From positions 60,261-124,260 of the forward strand of contig LNFE01000146.1 of the NCBI GenBank assembly GCA_001464575.1: a stretch of 64,000 nucleotides of DNA, given 5' to 3'. Position 1 is the stretch's first letter; the number at the start of each line of letters is the position of its first letter. This DNA is from Acidobacteria bacterium Ga0077553 (lineage in GTDB: Bacteria > Acidobacteriota > Terriglobia > Bryobacterales > Bryobacteraceae). The notes beneath the pieces are model-generated. The model searched no databases and was not told where the DNA came from. It saw only the letters and a list, made by a program, of their open reading frames with translations. The position numbers and the translations under genes were made by a program. Positions 27,043 to 35,888 of the stretch are shown here, piece after piece.

Positions 27043-28122
27043 ATGCGGATCTGGAATCGCGCGAAATTGCTGGGGGCCTATCTGCGCGGCGAGGAGCGCG
27101 TCAATGCGCTGCCCGTCGAGTACATTGTCGAGACCACGGCGAAGTGCAACCTGTACTGCCCCATGTGCCCGCGCGAAACGCACAAGCAGCCGAAAGAGGA
27201 CATGACCGCCGAGATCTTCGAGCGGCTGGTGCAGGAAGCCGGCGAGACCGGCGAGCACATGATGCTAATCGGACTCGGTGAACCGTTCCTCGACCCTAAG
27301 ATCTTTGAACGCATCGAGTACTGCGACCGCCACAACGTCTATACGCTGCTGTCGACCAACGGCACTTTGCTCGATGCCGAGTCCACCGAACGCATTCTGC
27401 AGAGTACCCTCGAACACATCACGCTCAGCTTTGACGGGTCTACCAAGGAGAGCTTCGAGTTCTACCGCAAGGGCGCCAAGTTCGAACGCGTCCGCGACAA
27501 TTTCCTCCACTTCTGCCGCCGCAAACACGAAACCGGGGCCAAGATCCAGGTGGTGGTCCAAATGGTCCGGATGGAGAAGAACTGGAACGAGGTGGACGAC
27601 TTTATGCGCTTCTGGTCCGCCGTGCCCGGGGTGGACCAGGTCCGGGTGAAGGCCGACGAAACCAACCTGATGCGTCCCGAGGCGGGCCACGCCGCGGCGG
27701 ATTGGGGCCATCCGTGCCACTACCTCTGGCGCGGGGCGATGTACGTGAAGCATAACGGGGACGTCTATCCCTGCTGCCAGAGCTACATGCTCGACGGCAA
27801 GCCGCTCGGCAACATCGGCCAGGAAGCTCTGCCGGTGATCTTCAACGCTCCGGAGATGCAGCGCATGCGGCGGCTGCATAAGCAGGGCCGCGCGGGCGAA
27901 ATCGATATCTGCGCCCGCTGCTGCACCACGATTCCCCACCCGCTGCTTGTCGCCGGCAGCCTGCTCTTTCATGGCAGGACGGTGCGTAAGCTGTTGCCGG
28001 CCGTTGAGCGCCTCGTCTATCTGACCAAGCTGCCGGGCCGCTGGCTTAAGCCGCAGGCGCCGCAGCCGCCTCCGCCCAAGGACGACCTGGTGCAGATCAG
28101 CGGGACCCGAGAATCGCGTTGA
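27043..28122 (+). CDS. Radical SAM protein with SPASM-type C-terminal cysteines
   Basis: A 359-residue protein. The radical SAM cluster motif CNLYCPMC is at about residues 36-43, followed by GLGEPFLDP and STNGTLL. The C-terminal third has clustered cysteines (HPCHYLW, DVYPCCQSY, ICARCCTTIP) as in SPASM domains that bind extra iron-sulfur clusters. It may modify a peptide or other substrate; no precursor peptide gene is seen nearby. It is divergent from the photolyase and overlaps the converging nuoM gene by 26 bases. Confidence 0.88.
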   Translation: MRIWNRAKLLGAYLRGEERVNALPVEYIVETTAKCNLYCPMCPRETHKQPKEDMTAEIFERLVQEAGETGEHMMLIGLGEPFLDPKIFERIEYCDRHNVYTLLSTNGTLLDAESTERILQSTLEHITLSFDGSTKESFEFYRKGAKFERVRDNFLHFCRRKHETGAKIQVVVQMVRMEKNWNEVDDFMRFWSAVPGVDQVRVKADETNLMRPEAGHAAADWGHPCHYLWRGAMYVKHNGDVYPCCQSYMLDGKPLGNIGQEALPVIFNAPEMQRMRRLHKQGRAGEIDICARCCTTIPHPLLVAGSLLFHGRTVRKLLPAVERLVYLTKLPGRWLKPQAPQPPPPKDDLVQISGTRESR

Positions 28123-29533
28123 CCGGCTGCGCGAACCAGCCGAGCAGCGGACCGGGCTGGAGACCGATCCAGAAGATGGCGATGACGAACGGCGCCATGA
28201 TCGCGATCTCGAGCGGGTTTAAGTCCACCGTCCCCATTGGCTTCGTTTCGCCAAGCATGGTGCGCTGGTAGAGCCAGAGCAGGTAGGCCGCGCCCAACAG
28301 GATGCCGCCGACCGCGCCCGCCGCCCACCAGAGCGATACCGGGTAGACGCCCTGAATCAGCACCACTTCACCAATGAAGCCGTTCAGCGGCGGCATGCCC
28401 ATTGAGCTGAGAATCGCCACCAGGAAGATACCGCCAAACACCGGCATGGTCCGGCCGAGGCCGCCGTATTTGGCGATGGCGCGCGAGCCGTGGCGATCGT
28501 AGATCGCGCCGACCAGCAGGAAGAGAAGCGCGCTCGACAGTCCATGGTTCACCTGCTGCAGCAGCGATCCGGCGAGAGCGTTCGGCGTAAAGGCAAACAG
28601 GCCCAGGGTGCAGAAGCCCATGTGGCTGATGGAGGAGTAGGCGATGAGCCGCTTCCAGTCGGTCTGCATCAGGCAGACGAACGCACCGTAAAGGATTGCG
28701 ATCAGCGACAGCACCGCCATGATGCCGGCCGACTCGCGGGCAGCGTCCGGAAAGAGGGGAACGGAGAACCGGAAGAGGCCGTAGGTGCCGAGCTTCAACA
28801 GCAAAGCTGCCAGCACGACGGAGCCGGCCGTGGGCGCTTCGGTATGCGCGTCCGGCAGCCAGGTATGGAACGGGAACATCGGAATCTTGATGGCGAAACC
28901 GGCGAAGAAGGCCCAGAAGAGCCAGCGCTGGGCTTCAACCGGGAGCGGAGACGCCATGAGCGCCGCCAGAGAGAAGGTGCGCTGCTGCGTGAGCAGGAAG
29001 TGCTGATGATGCAGCGCCAGGATGCCGACAAGCAGCACGACCGAACCCAGTACGGTGTAGATAAGGAACTTCATGGCCGCCTGCGGGGCGCGGTCGCCGC
29101 CGTAGCCCGCGATGAGGAAGTACATGGGGATGAGAACGATCTCAAAGCAGAAGAAGAACAGGAGCAGGTCGAGCGCCACGAAGCTGCCGAGCACGGCGGA
29201 TTCGAGCAGCAGGAACCAGGCGTAGAAAGCGCGGTCCCGCGTTGGGAGCAGCAGCGTTAAGAAGCAGACGGCGGTGGTAAGCAGGACAAAGGCGAGGCTC
29301 ATGCCGTCGACGCCGAGCAGATACTGCGCGCCAAAGGAGGGGATCCAGTTCGCCTGTTCGAGGAATTGCAGGCCGCGCGCCGGGTTGAATTGGGGGATGA
29401 GCGCGAGCGCAATCGCCAGTTCGGCGGCGGCTACGGTCAGGGCGATGATCCGGGAAAAGGCGGCGGGAAGGAGAAGAACGAGGAGGAGACCGGCTAGCGG
29501 CCCGGCCAGCAGGGCCGAGAGGGGATGGTCCAT
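28097..29533 (-). CDS. nuoM: NADH-quinone oxidoreductase subunit M-like antiporter subunit, isolated
   Basis: A 478-residue membrane protein starting MDHPLSALLAG at ATG 29533, with about 14 hydrophobic segments. It has the Glu in FCFEIVLIPMYF and the Lys in AIKIPMFPFHTWLPDAH-type region, both conserved in proton-pumping NuoM, and HMGFCTLG. No other nuo gene is adjacent, which is unusual because nuoM normally sits in a nuo operon. It may belong to a second complex I or to another membrane complex. An upstream start at 29578 is possible but adds a non-family N-terminus. Confidence 0.88.
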   Translation of the reverse strand: MDHPLSALLAGPLAGLLLVLLLPAAFSRIIALTVAAAELAIALALIPQFNPARGLQFLEQANWIPSFGAQYLLGVDGMSLAFVLLTTAVCFLTLLLPTRDRAFYAWFLLLESAVLGSFVALDLLLFFFCFEIVLIPMYFLIAGYGGDRAPQAAMKFLIYTVLGSVVLLVGILALHHQHFLLTQQRTFSLAALMASPLPVEAQRWLFWAFFAGFAIKIPMFPFHTWLPDAHTEAPTAGSVVLAALLLKLGTYGLFRFSVPLFPDAARESAGIMAVLSLIAILYGAFVCLMQTDWKRLIAYSSISHMGFCTLGLFAFTPNALAGSLLQQVNHGLSSALLFLLVGAIYDRHGSRAIAKYGGLGRTMPVFGGIFLVAILSSMGMPPLNGFIGEVVLIQGVYPVSLWWAAGAVGGILLGAAYLLWLYQRTMLGETKPMGTVDLNPLEIAIMAPFVIAIFWIGLQPGPLLGWFAQPVNAILGSR

Positions 29534-29612
29534 TGGGTAACTACCCAGTGTAGCTGGCCCGGCGGGGCAGAGGAGCACCGCCGGGCCAAACTGGGTTGAC
29601 TACAGGGGTTGA

Positions 29613-31331
29613 CTACTGGACGTTGACGCCCTTGAACGACAGGACGCTGTGGGTGGCCACGCCGATGTCGAGGTTGCTGGCGTTGAACCGAACAGGGTTG
29701 CTGGTGAGGCCAACACCCACCTGAGCGGTGGGGATCAGATCGCCGCCCGCTCCGGGAGGAGCGACGTTGCGAGGCATAGAGAGCAGAATCGACGCCGGAA
29801 CGTTGAAGCGGTTCGCGCTCCCGCGCTCCAGGCAGTAGAAGCCGCCGCCCACGTTGGCGACACCGTCAAACGAGAAGCCGAAGATGACGACGGTGGAATC
29901 CGCGCCCGCGCCGGTCCAGGTGAACTCCTGGCCCGAGGAACGAACCAGCGTATTCACGGCCGCTTCGTTGGACCAGGCAAAGTTGCCGGCGATGTTCAAC
30001 TGCGTGCGGAAGCCGCCGACAAAGGCGCCAGCGCCGTTGTCGATGGTGAAGCCGCCGGCATCGAGGAAGGGCCCTCCGCCGCCGCCCGGCAGGCCGGGAA
30101 TGCTGGGGAGGCCGGGAATGCTGGGAGTGCCGGTGGAGAAGGTCGCCGAATAGAAACCCGAAGCGGCGTCCTTCAGCATCTCGCGCGTACCCGACGGACC
30201 GGTGACGTTCAGCTTCGGGCCGGCATCAAGGACGGTGCCGACAATGGGATCTTCCGGGAACCCGGTCGCCTGGTCGCTGCTGGCAAACGTGATGCAGCTG
30301 CCGTTGGGCAGCGCACCCTCGGCGGCAAACTGCGAGGAGGCGATCTGAGCGGCGTTATAGCGAATGAAGGCGCCCGCGCCCGCATCGATCTTGATGTCCT
30401 GCGTGCCCAGCGGCCCCAGGTTGAGCTTGCTGGCGATCCGGTTCAGGCTGACCGAACCGATGCTGAGCGTCCCGCCGTTCTGCAGCTTCTGCAGGTCGGC
30501 GTCGGTGAACGGGGTGCCGGCCGTGCAGCGGCCACCGTTGGGGGTGATCGCGAGGTAGGTGGAATTGCTGACGATGTTGCCAATGCGAACGGAAAGCGGC
30601 ACATAGCAGCCTTCGATGCCGGCCGGCACGTCAAACACGATCTGGTCGACGGCGGCGCAGCAGCCCGAGCGGCCGCGGTAGCGAACGGTCGCCGGACGGT
30701 TGCCGACGAGCACCTCGAGCGAGGTGCCCAGGTCGCCGGGGGCGGCGCCGGCGGCGTCGTTACCGGTGATTGGTCCCAGGCCGGTGCCCCAGAGGGTGAT
30801 GGTTTGGCCCGGGCGAGCGGCGTTCAAGATGGAGTTGATAGGCTGATCGGTCTGCGAGACGAAGTTTTGCGCGATCGCCGGGCCGCTGCCGGCCTGGTTC
30901 GCCGTGAAGATGCCAAAGCTCGAACGGACGATGTTTACGGCGAAGTTGGCGCTGGTCTGGCCGTTGAAAGTGACAGTTAATTGGGCGGTGCCCACCGGGG
31001 TGTTCGAGGGGATAATCGCGCCAACCTGCGAGGCGAGGGTGTAGGTCAGGATCAGGTTGTAGGTCGTGCCGCCGGCACTGAGCCGGGCCGTGGTGCCGCC
31101 AAGAGTCGTTGGCAAGGGGAAGCTTTGCGCTTGCGCAATCGACGCCGGGCCGAGGTTGCGCCCAAAGATGGCAATCATGGAGCCCTGCGCCAATCCGCCG
31201 TTGGGCAGACCCGAGAGGGCATAACTTGCAGTATTCAGCGCACCGGTGACAACCGGTTGCGCAGCGGCGGTGGCGGCCAGAAGGCCCGCCAGACCGAAGA
31301 GGGGAAGGAAACGTTTCATCATAGAAATCAT
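29613..31331 (-). CDS. Secreted TIGR03437 (Solibacter-type) domain protein
   Basis: A 572-residue protein with a signal peptide (leader ending near AAAQP). Residues about 28-265 match the TIGR03437 domain found in large numbers in Solibacter-group Acidobacteria: NTASYALSGLPNGGLAQGS, IFGRNLGP, GTGLGPI and a cysteine-containing RSGCCAAVDQ. The C-terminal half (about 285-572) is not recognised; it holds repeated S-I-P-G-L-P units followed by a glycine run. Three Met codons at 31331, 31322 and 31319 compete as starts; only 31331 has a GAAGGA some 13 bases upstream. Function unknown. Confidence 0.8.
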   Translation of the reverse strand: MISMMKRFLPLFGLAGLLAATAAAQPVVTGALNTASYALSGLPNGGLAQGSMIAIFGRNLGPASIAQAQSFPLPTTLGGTTARLSAGGTTYNLILTYTLASQVGAIIPSNTPVGTAQLTVTFNGQTSANFAVNIVRSSFGIFTANQAGSGPAIAQNFVSQTDQPINSILNAARPGQTITLWGTGLGPITGNDAAGAAPGDLGTSLEVLVGNRPATVRYRGRSGCCAAVDQIVFDVPAGIEGCYVPLSVRIGNIVSNSTYLAITPNGGRCTAGTPFTDADLQKLQNGGTLSIGSVSLNRIASKLNLGPLGTQDIKIDAGAGAFIRYNAAQIASSQFAAEGALPNGSCITFASSDQATGFPEDPIVGTVLDAGPKLNVTGPSGTREMLKDAASGFYSATFSTGTPSIPGLPSIPGLPGGGGGPFLDAGGFTIDNGAGAFVGGFRTQLNIAGNFAWSNEAAVNTLVRSSGQEFTWTGAGADSTVVIFGFSFDGVANVGGGFYCLERGSANRFNVPASILLSMPRNVAPPGAGGDLIPTAQVGVGLTSNPVRFNASNLDIGVATHSVLSFKGVNVQ

Positions 31332-31340
31332 ACGCGTAAA

Positions 31341-32690
31341 TTAATCCTTCAAGGCGATCCCGAGAGCCTTCATTTTTCGATACAGGTGGCTGCGTTCGAG
31401 GCCCAGCAGTTCGGCTGTGCGGCTCACGTTGCCTTTCGTTTCTTCAAGCTTCTTTAAAATGTATTCGCGTTCGGCTGCTTCGCGGACTTCCTGCAGACTG
31501 GAGAATGCCTCGGCGGGTGCGCGGCGGTTGGCCGGAAGCGGAATGTGCCGGGCGTCAATGCGCATTTGCGGATTCATAATAACAATCCGCTCGATCAGAT
31601 TGCGCAGCTCGCGAACGTTGCCGGGCCAAGAATACTCTTGCAGGAGCCCCAAGGCATCCGGGGCCAGCTCCTTCGCCTTGCGGCCGTAAGCCGTCGTGAA
31701 CTCATGGAGAAAATGCCGCGCCAGCAGGGGGATGTCCTCCACGCGATCGCGCAAGGCCGGCACGTAGAACGGAATCACGTTCAGCCGGTAGAACAGATCC
31801 TCGCGGAAGTTTCCGCGATCGATCTCCTGTTCGAGCTGCTTATTGGTCGCGGCCATGACGCGGCAGTCCACCCGGATGCTTTCGTGGGCGCCCAGCGGCT
31901 CCACCCGTTGTTCATCTAGCACGCGGAGCACTTTGGCCTGCGTGCGCAAGCTCATGTCGCCCACTTCGTCCAGAAAGAGGGTGCCGCCGTCCGCCTTCTG
32001 GATTTTGCCTACCTTATCTTCACTCGCGCCGGGAAACGACCCGCGGCGATGGCCGAACAGCTCGCTCTCAATCAGGTCTTCCGGGATGGCGGCGCAGTTC
32101 ACTTCGACAAACGCCTCTTTCGCCCGGGCGCTGAGCGCGTGAATGGCGTGGGCCACCAACTCCTTGCCCGTGCCGCTTTCGCCGTAAATCAGCACGCGCC
32201 CGTTGGTGGCCGCCATCAGCGAAAGCTGTTGCCGCACGGCCTTCATGGGTACGCTGTCACCGATAATGGGGTAGCGGGTTGACGGTTCCCCCAAACGAGC
32301 AAGCTCGATTGCCATGCGGCGCTGCGCAATCGAGTTTTTCACGACAACGACTACTTTTTCGATGGTCAGCGGCTTTTCGAGGAAATCGAAGGCCCCCATT
32401 TTCGTCGCGCGGACCGCCGTTTCAATCGTCGCGTGCCCGGAGATCATCACCACCGCCGGCCGCTCGGCCTCCGGGTGCTCCTCGATCCGGTTCAGCACTT
32501 CCATGCCGTCGAGCCCGGGCATCCAGACGTCGAGCAACACACAGTCGAACGGACGTTCCGCCAGACGCGCCAGCCCCGCCTCCCCGTCGGCAGCCGCCTC
32601 GGCGATATAGCCTTCGTCTTCGAGAACCGCGCACAACGTTTCGCGGATTCCCGGTTCATCATCAATCACTAATACGTGGTGGCGCTTCAT
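31341..32690 (-). CDS. NtrC/NtrX-family response regulator with altered GAFTGA loop
   Basis: A 449-residue regulator with three domains: receiver (about 5-120, phosphorylation Asp in LLDVWMPG), AAA+ (about 140-370, Walker A GESGTGKE, Walker B GGTLFLDEVGD) and a Fis-type helix-turn-helix (GNVSRTAELLGLERSHLYRK). The sigma-54 contact loop reads GSFPGA instead of GAFTGA, so the essential Thr is missing. It is preceded by and overlaps the NtrY-like kinase (four bases), forming a two-component pair. Because of the loop it may not activate sigma-54 and could act in another way. Confidence 0.92.
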   Translation of the reverse strand: MKRHHVLVIDDEPGIRETLCAVLEDEGYIAEAAADGEAGLARLAERPFDCVLLDVWMPGLDGMEVLNRIEEHPEAERPAVVMISGHATIETAVRATKMGAFDFLEKPLTIEKVVVVVKNSIAQRRMAIELARLGEPSTRYPIIGDSVPMKAVRQQLSLMAATNGRVLIYGESGTGKELVAHAIHALSARAKEAFVEVNCAAIPEDLIESELFGHRRGSFPGASEDKVGKIQKADGGTLFLDEVGDMSLRTQAKVLRVLDEQRVEPLGAHESIRVDCRVMAATNKQLEQEIDRGNFREDLFYRLNVIPFYVPALRDRVEDIPLLARHFLHEFTTAYGRKAKELAPDALGLLQEYSWPGNVRELRNLIERIVIMNPQMRIDARHIPLPANRRAPAEAFSSLQEVREAAEREYILKKLEETKGNVSRTAELLGLERSHLYRKMKALGIALKD

Positions 32691-34753
32691 GCGCGTGGGG
32701 TAACCTCTTCCGGCACTAGGGCCGGAATCTCAATGATAAATCGCGCGCCGGCCGGCTCGTTGTCCTCGACGCGGATCTGCGCCTGGTGATCGCCGAGAAT
32801 GTGGTTCACGATGGCGAGGCCCAGGCCTGTTCCGCGGTTCTTGGTCGAAAAATAGGGCAGAAAGAGCTTCTCCTTGTCGTCGGTCGAAATGCCGCAGCCG
32901 GTGTCGGCAATCGTCAACTCCACGGCTTCCGGGGTGGGGGCGGCGGTGGAGATGTGCAGCCGGCGGAGCGGCAAGCCTTCCATGGCCTCGGCGGCGTTAT
33001 CGACCAGGTTCACGATGACCCGTTTGAACTGTTCCCGGTCCACGTTGACGGGAGGCAGGCCGGCCGTGAGATGTTTCGAAATGGTCACTCCCTCCAGGCG
33101 GCCGGCGAACACGGCCAACGCGTTCTCGATAATCTGATTCAGGTCCGACGCCTGCGGCTGCGCGGCGGGGAATCGGGCGAACTGCGAGAACTCATCCACC
33201 AGGGTCTTCACGCTCTCCACTTCGTGGGCGATGGTTCGCGTCGACTCGCGCACGATGCGGGCGAATTCGGCCGAGGTGGGGGATTTGTCGAGGTTCCGGG
33301 CGATGCGTTCCGCGCTGAGCGCGATAGGCGTCAGCGGGTTCTTGATTTCGTGCGCGATGCGGCGGGCGACTTCATGCCAGGCGGCGGCCTTTTGCGCGCG
33401 CAGGAGTTCGCTTGTGTCTTCGAGCACGAGCACGAAGCCGGAGGTGACGCGCTGGTCGATCGGGGCGACCGTGACGGACAGATGCAGGGTGCGGTCCGGC
33501 CGGGTGAGGTCAAACTGGCGGGAGGCGACGCCCGTGCGGCGGGCGCGGTTCATCAGGTAGCGGAGCTCGGCGGCGTCTTCGGGGCCGAATAGATGCTCGA
33601 GGCGCATGGAGCTCGAAACGCGAGTGCCGGGGAACATCTGCTGCAGGGCGCTGTTGACGGTTTGGATGCGGCCGTCCGGCGCGACGCTGATGACGCCGGT
33701 GGGAATGGACTCAAGGATGGTTTCCGTGAAACGGCGCCGGGCTTCCAGTTCGCGGCTCGACGTTTCGAGCGCCTGGGTCATTTCGTTGAAGGCGCGCACC
33801 AGCGTGGCCAGTTCGTCGATGGCGCCGACGTTCACCCGGTGGTTTAGATTGCCGCTGCGGACTTCGCGGGCGGCCGTTAAGAGGGCGGTGATGGGCTCGG
33901 TAATCTGACGCGAAAGGAAAAGCGCCACCCAGGCGGCTACGAAGAGGATAAAGAGCGTGATGAGCGTGAGGTAGGTGAGGTAGAGTTGCCGGGTCTCTTT
34001 ACGGTTGACGCTGAGCTGATCGTAGTCGGCCACGTAACGAGAGATGTCCCGTTCGGTGGTTTCGAGGTCGATGGGCAGCAGTGCGGCGAGCACGAGCGTG
34101 GCGCCGGACCGCAGCGGGATGCGGAGAATGGAGGGTTTGCTGCTCTCGGCGCGGCCCCGGCTATCGTAAGCGCAAACGGTCCGGCGGGCGGCCTGTTGGG
34201 TCAGGATGTAGGATTCCGCGATGTCGTTTACCGCGCAGAAGCGATCGAAGACAGCGGCCGGTCGCTCGCCACCAGCGGCGTAGGCTTCCATTTCCGGAAT
34301 GCTGGCTAGCCAGTGGGCCTGCGCATTCAGTCGCAACTGGAACTCGCTCTTGATCGAACTGCCCAACTCGATCAGTTCCAACCGGACGCCCTCCGCCGGG
34401 CGGCTGAACCACTGCTTGATGTTGAGGTTGAGGACCTGATAGCTCCACAACACCATGAAGATCACCGGCAGGAAGCTCAGAATCATGGCGCCCATGACGA
34501 GCTTGGCTTTGATGCCGGAACCTTCCCGCTCCTTACTTCGCTCAATGTAGAGCTTGATCAGGATCCGGAAGAGCAGAAAAGCCATCGTGACCATGAGCAG
34601 GAAAACCAACGTGCTCATGGCCCAGAACAGCAGTACCTGATCGGTCGAAGAAGGGCCGAACTTGCCCATGTTGAAGGAGCCCTGCCAAAACACCAGCGCC
34701 AGCAGGACTACCAACGTGAGAATTGCGGCAAACAGAAGCAGACGCTTCTTCAT
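32687..34753 (-). CDS. NtrY-like sensor histidine kinase
   Basis: A 688-residue membrane kinase. It has about four transmembrane helices (about 6-24, 42-67, 87-110, 255-280), an extracytoplasmic sensor between the last two, a HAMP region, a PAS domain, HisKA with the His in ARRIAHEIKNPLTP, and a HATPase domain (NLVDNAAEAM, DTGCGIS, GTGLGLAIV). The layout matches NtrY. It overlaps the response regulator gene by four bases. The signal sensed is unknown. Confidence 0.92.
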   Translation of the reverse strand: MKKRLLLFAAILTLVVLLALVFWQGSFNMGKFGPSSTDQVLLFWAMSTLVFLLMVTMAFLLFRILIKLYIERSKEREGSGIKAKLVMGAMILSFLPVIFMVLWSYQVLNLNIKQWFSRPAEGVRLELIELGSSIKSEFQLRLNAQAHWLASIPEMEAYAAGGERPAAVFDRFCAVNDIAESYILTQQAARRTVCAYDSRGRAESSKPSILRIPLRSGATLVLAALLPIDLETTERDISRYVADYDQLSVNRKETRQLYLTYLTLITLFILFVAAWVALFLSRQITEPITALLTAAREVRSGNLNHRVNVGAIDELATLVRAFNEMTQALETSSRELEARRRFTETILESIPTGVISVAPDGRIQTVNSALQQMFPGTRVSSSMRLEHLFGPEDAAELRYLMNRARRTGVASRQFDLTRPDRTLHLSVTVAPIDQRVTSGFVLVLEDTSELLRAQKAAAWHEVARRIAHEIKNPLTPIALSAERIARNLDKSPTSAEFARIVRESTRTIAHEVESVKTLVDEFSQFARFPAAQPQASDLNQIIENALAVFAGRLEGVTISKHLTAGLPPVNVDREQFKRVIVNLVDNAAEAMEGLPLRRLHISTAAPTPEAVELTIADTGCGISTDDKEKLFLPYFSTKNRGTGLGLAIVNHILGDHQAQIRVEDNEPAGARFIIEIPALVPEEVTPRA

Positions 34754-34760
34754 GGCTACT

Positions 34761-34766
34761 ACTGTA
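34761..34766 (-). promoter_or_regulatory. TACAGT hexamer, candidate -10 element
   Basis: On the minus strand TACAGT ends seven bases before the ATG of the NtrY-like kinase gene (34753), in the 23-base gap after the PilZ gene. Confidence 0.3.
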
Positions 34767-34776
34767 GCCGATTGGA

Positions 34777-35175
34777 TTATGCCAAGGCGGCTTTCGCCGT
34801 CCGGAACTCGTACTGCTGAATCTCCATGGCCGCCCGGCCTTCGTCATACCGGATGATCCGGCCGCGCGCGACGAGTTTCAGCGCGGTTTGGTTGTTCAGT
34901 TGCGCCGGCCAACTGATCGCGAGTTCGAGCCGCTTGCCGGGCAGCAGAATGTGCTCGGTGGTAAAGTACACCCCAGTGCTGCTCATGTTGACGGTTTGGC
35001 CCGTGCCCATCTCGTCGGAGTTCTTCTTGTTGAGGACCTTATAGCGAACCTCCCGTTGGATGGGGAACCGGTCAGCCGTGCGGCGGTCACTCTGGTTTTT
35101 GTCTGGGGTCAATTTCGGTCTCCTGGTTTTGGGCCCGCGACGAAGCCCGTTCACTTGCCCCTTCTGCGTGGGCAT
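34777..35175 (-). CDS. PilZ domain protein (cyclic-di-GMP binding type)
   Basis: A protein of 132 residues if started at ATG 35175 (MPTQKGQ), or 140 from TTG 35199, which has AGGA about eight bases upstream. The PilZ signature is RRTADRFPIQREV (the RxxxR part) and NMSSTGVYF (the D/NxSxxG part), separated as usual, followed by the beta-barrel PGKRLELAISWP and VARGRIIRYDE. It should bind cyclic-di-GMP and act as an effector. It precedes the NtrY-like kinase on the same strand. Confidence 0.85.
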   Translation of the reverse strand: MPTQKGQVNGLRRGPKTRRPKLTPDKNQSDRRTADRFPIQREVRYKVLNKKNSDEMGTGQTVNMSSTGVYFTTEHILLPGKRLELAISWPAQLNNQTALKLVARGRIIRYDEGRAAMEIQQYEFRTAKAALA

Positions 35176-35448
35176 CGTGGTGACGTTGTAACGTCTCAAC
35201 TAGGTTCCTACGGCGCAGAATCTCGAACAATGGAACCTGAGGTTCAATATCGATTGGTACTGCGAGAGACGGGGTAAGGGGTACAAATTTGAGGGCCGGG
35301 CGGTACGATCGAACGAGAAGATTGCCGAGCCGCATAACTCCTTAGTTTGCATCATCGTAGCACCTACGGAGGATGCCGGGAAAGCGGTCCGGGAATAGTA
35401 CTCGCTGACTGGGGCGATGGTTCTAAGGTCTTCGCCGCATAGGTGGGG

Positions 35449-35454
35449 TATCCT
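35449..35454 (+). promoter_or_regulatory. TATCCT hexamer, candidate -10 element
   Basis: TATCCT ends nine bases before ATG 35464 of the RidA-family gene. TACACT four bases further on is an alternative. Confidence 0.3.
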
Positions 35455-35463
35455 ACACTCACT

Positions 35464-35883
35464 ATGCGTATCTTCCTCCTCCTTTTACTGGCCTGTGGTT
35501 TTCTGGCCGCCGCGGACAAAAAAGTGGTCGCTCCGAAGGACACCAAGCCGGGTCGTCCGTTCTCTCCCGGCATCCTGAGCGGAGGCACTTTGTACATATC
35601 GGGCCAGACCGGGGCCGACAAGAGTGGCAACTATCCTGAGAAGTTTGAAGACGAAGTGAAGCAAACCTTGGCCAACATTGAAGAGGTGCTGAAGGCCGGC
35701 GGCCACACGTTCGCCGATGCCGTGGCGGTGCAGGTGTACCTGACCGACATGGAACTGTTCGGCCGGATGAATACGGTGTACATGGCGACGTTCCCAGAGC
35801 CGCGGCCGACGCGGACGACGGTAGGCGTAGCGAAGCTGGTGGGCAAGGCCCGGATTGAGATTACTGTAACCGCCAGAAAGTAG
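35464..35883 (+). CDS. RidA/YjgF family protein with signal peptide
   Basis: A 139-residue protein starting MRIFLLLLLACGFLAAAD at ATG 35464. After the leader comes a full RidA domain: SGGTLYISGQTG, FEDEVKQTLANIEEVLKAGG, VQVYLTDM, and RPTRTTVGVAKL with the conserved Arg, ending in ARIEITVTA with the conserved Glu. Cytoplasmic RidA deaminates reactive enamines made by PLP enzymes. The signal peptide puts this copy in the periplasm, where its substrate is unknown. Confidence 0.9.
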   Translation: MRIFLLLLLACGFLAAADKKVVAPKDTKPGRPFSPGILSGGTLYISGQTGADKSGNYPEKFEDEVKQTLANIEEVLKAGGHTFADAVAVQVYLTDMELFGRMNTVYMATFPEPRPTRTTVGVAKLVGKARIEITVTARK

Positions 35884-35888
35884 GCTGG

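Noticed and set aside
35087..35335. An 82-codon minus-strand frame upstream of and overlapping the PilZ gene
   Set aside because: It has AGGAG only one base before the ATG and overlaps the PilZ start by nearly 90 bases. The sequence is not recognised; kept out for lack of support.
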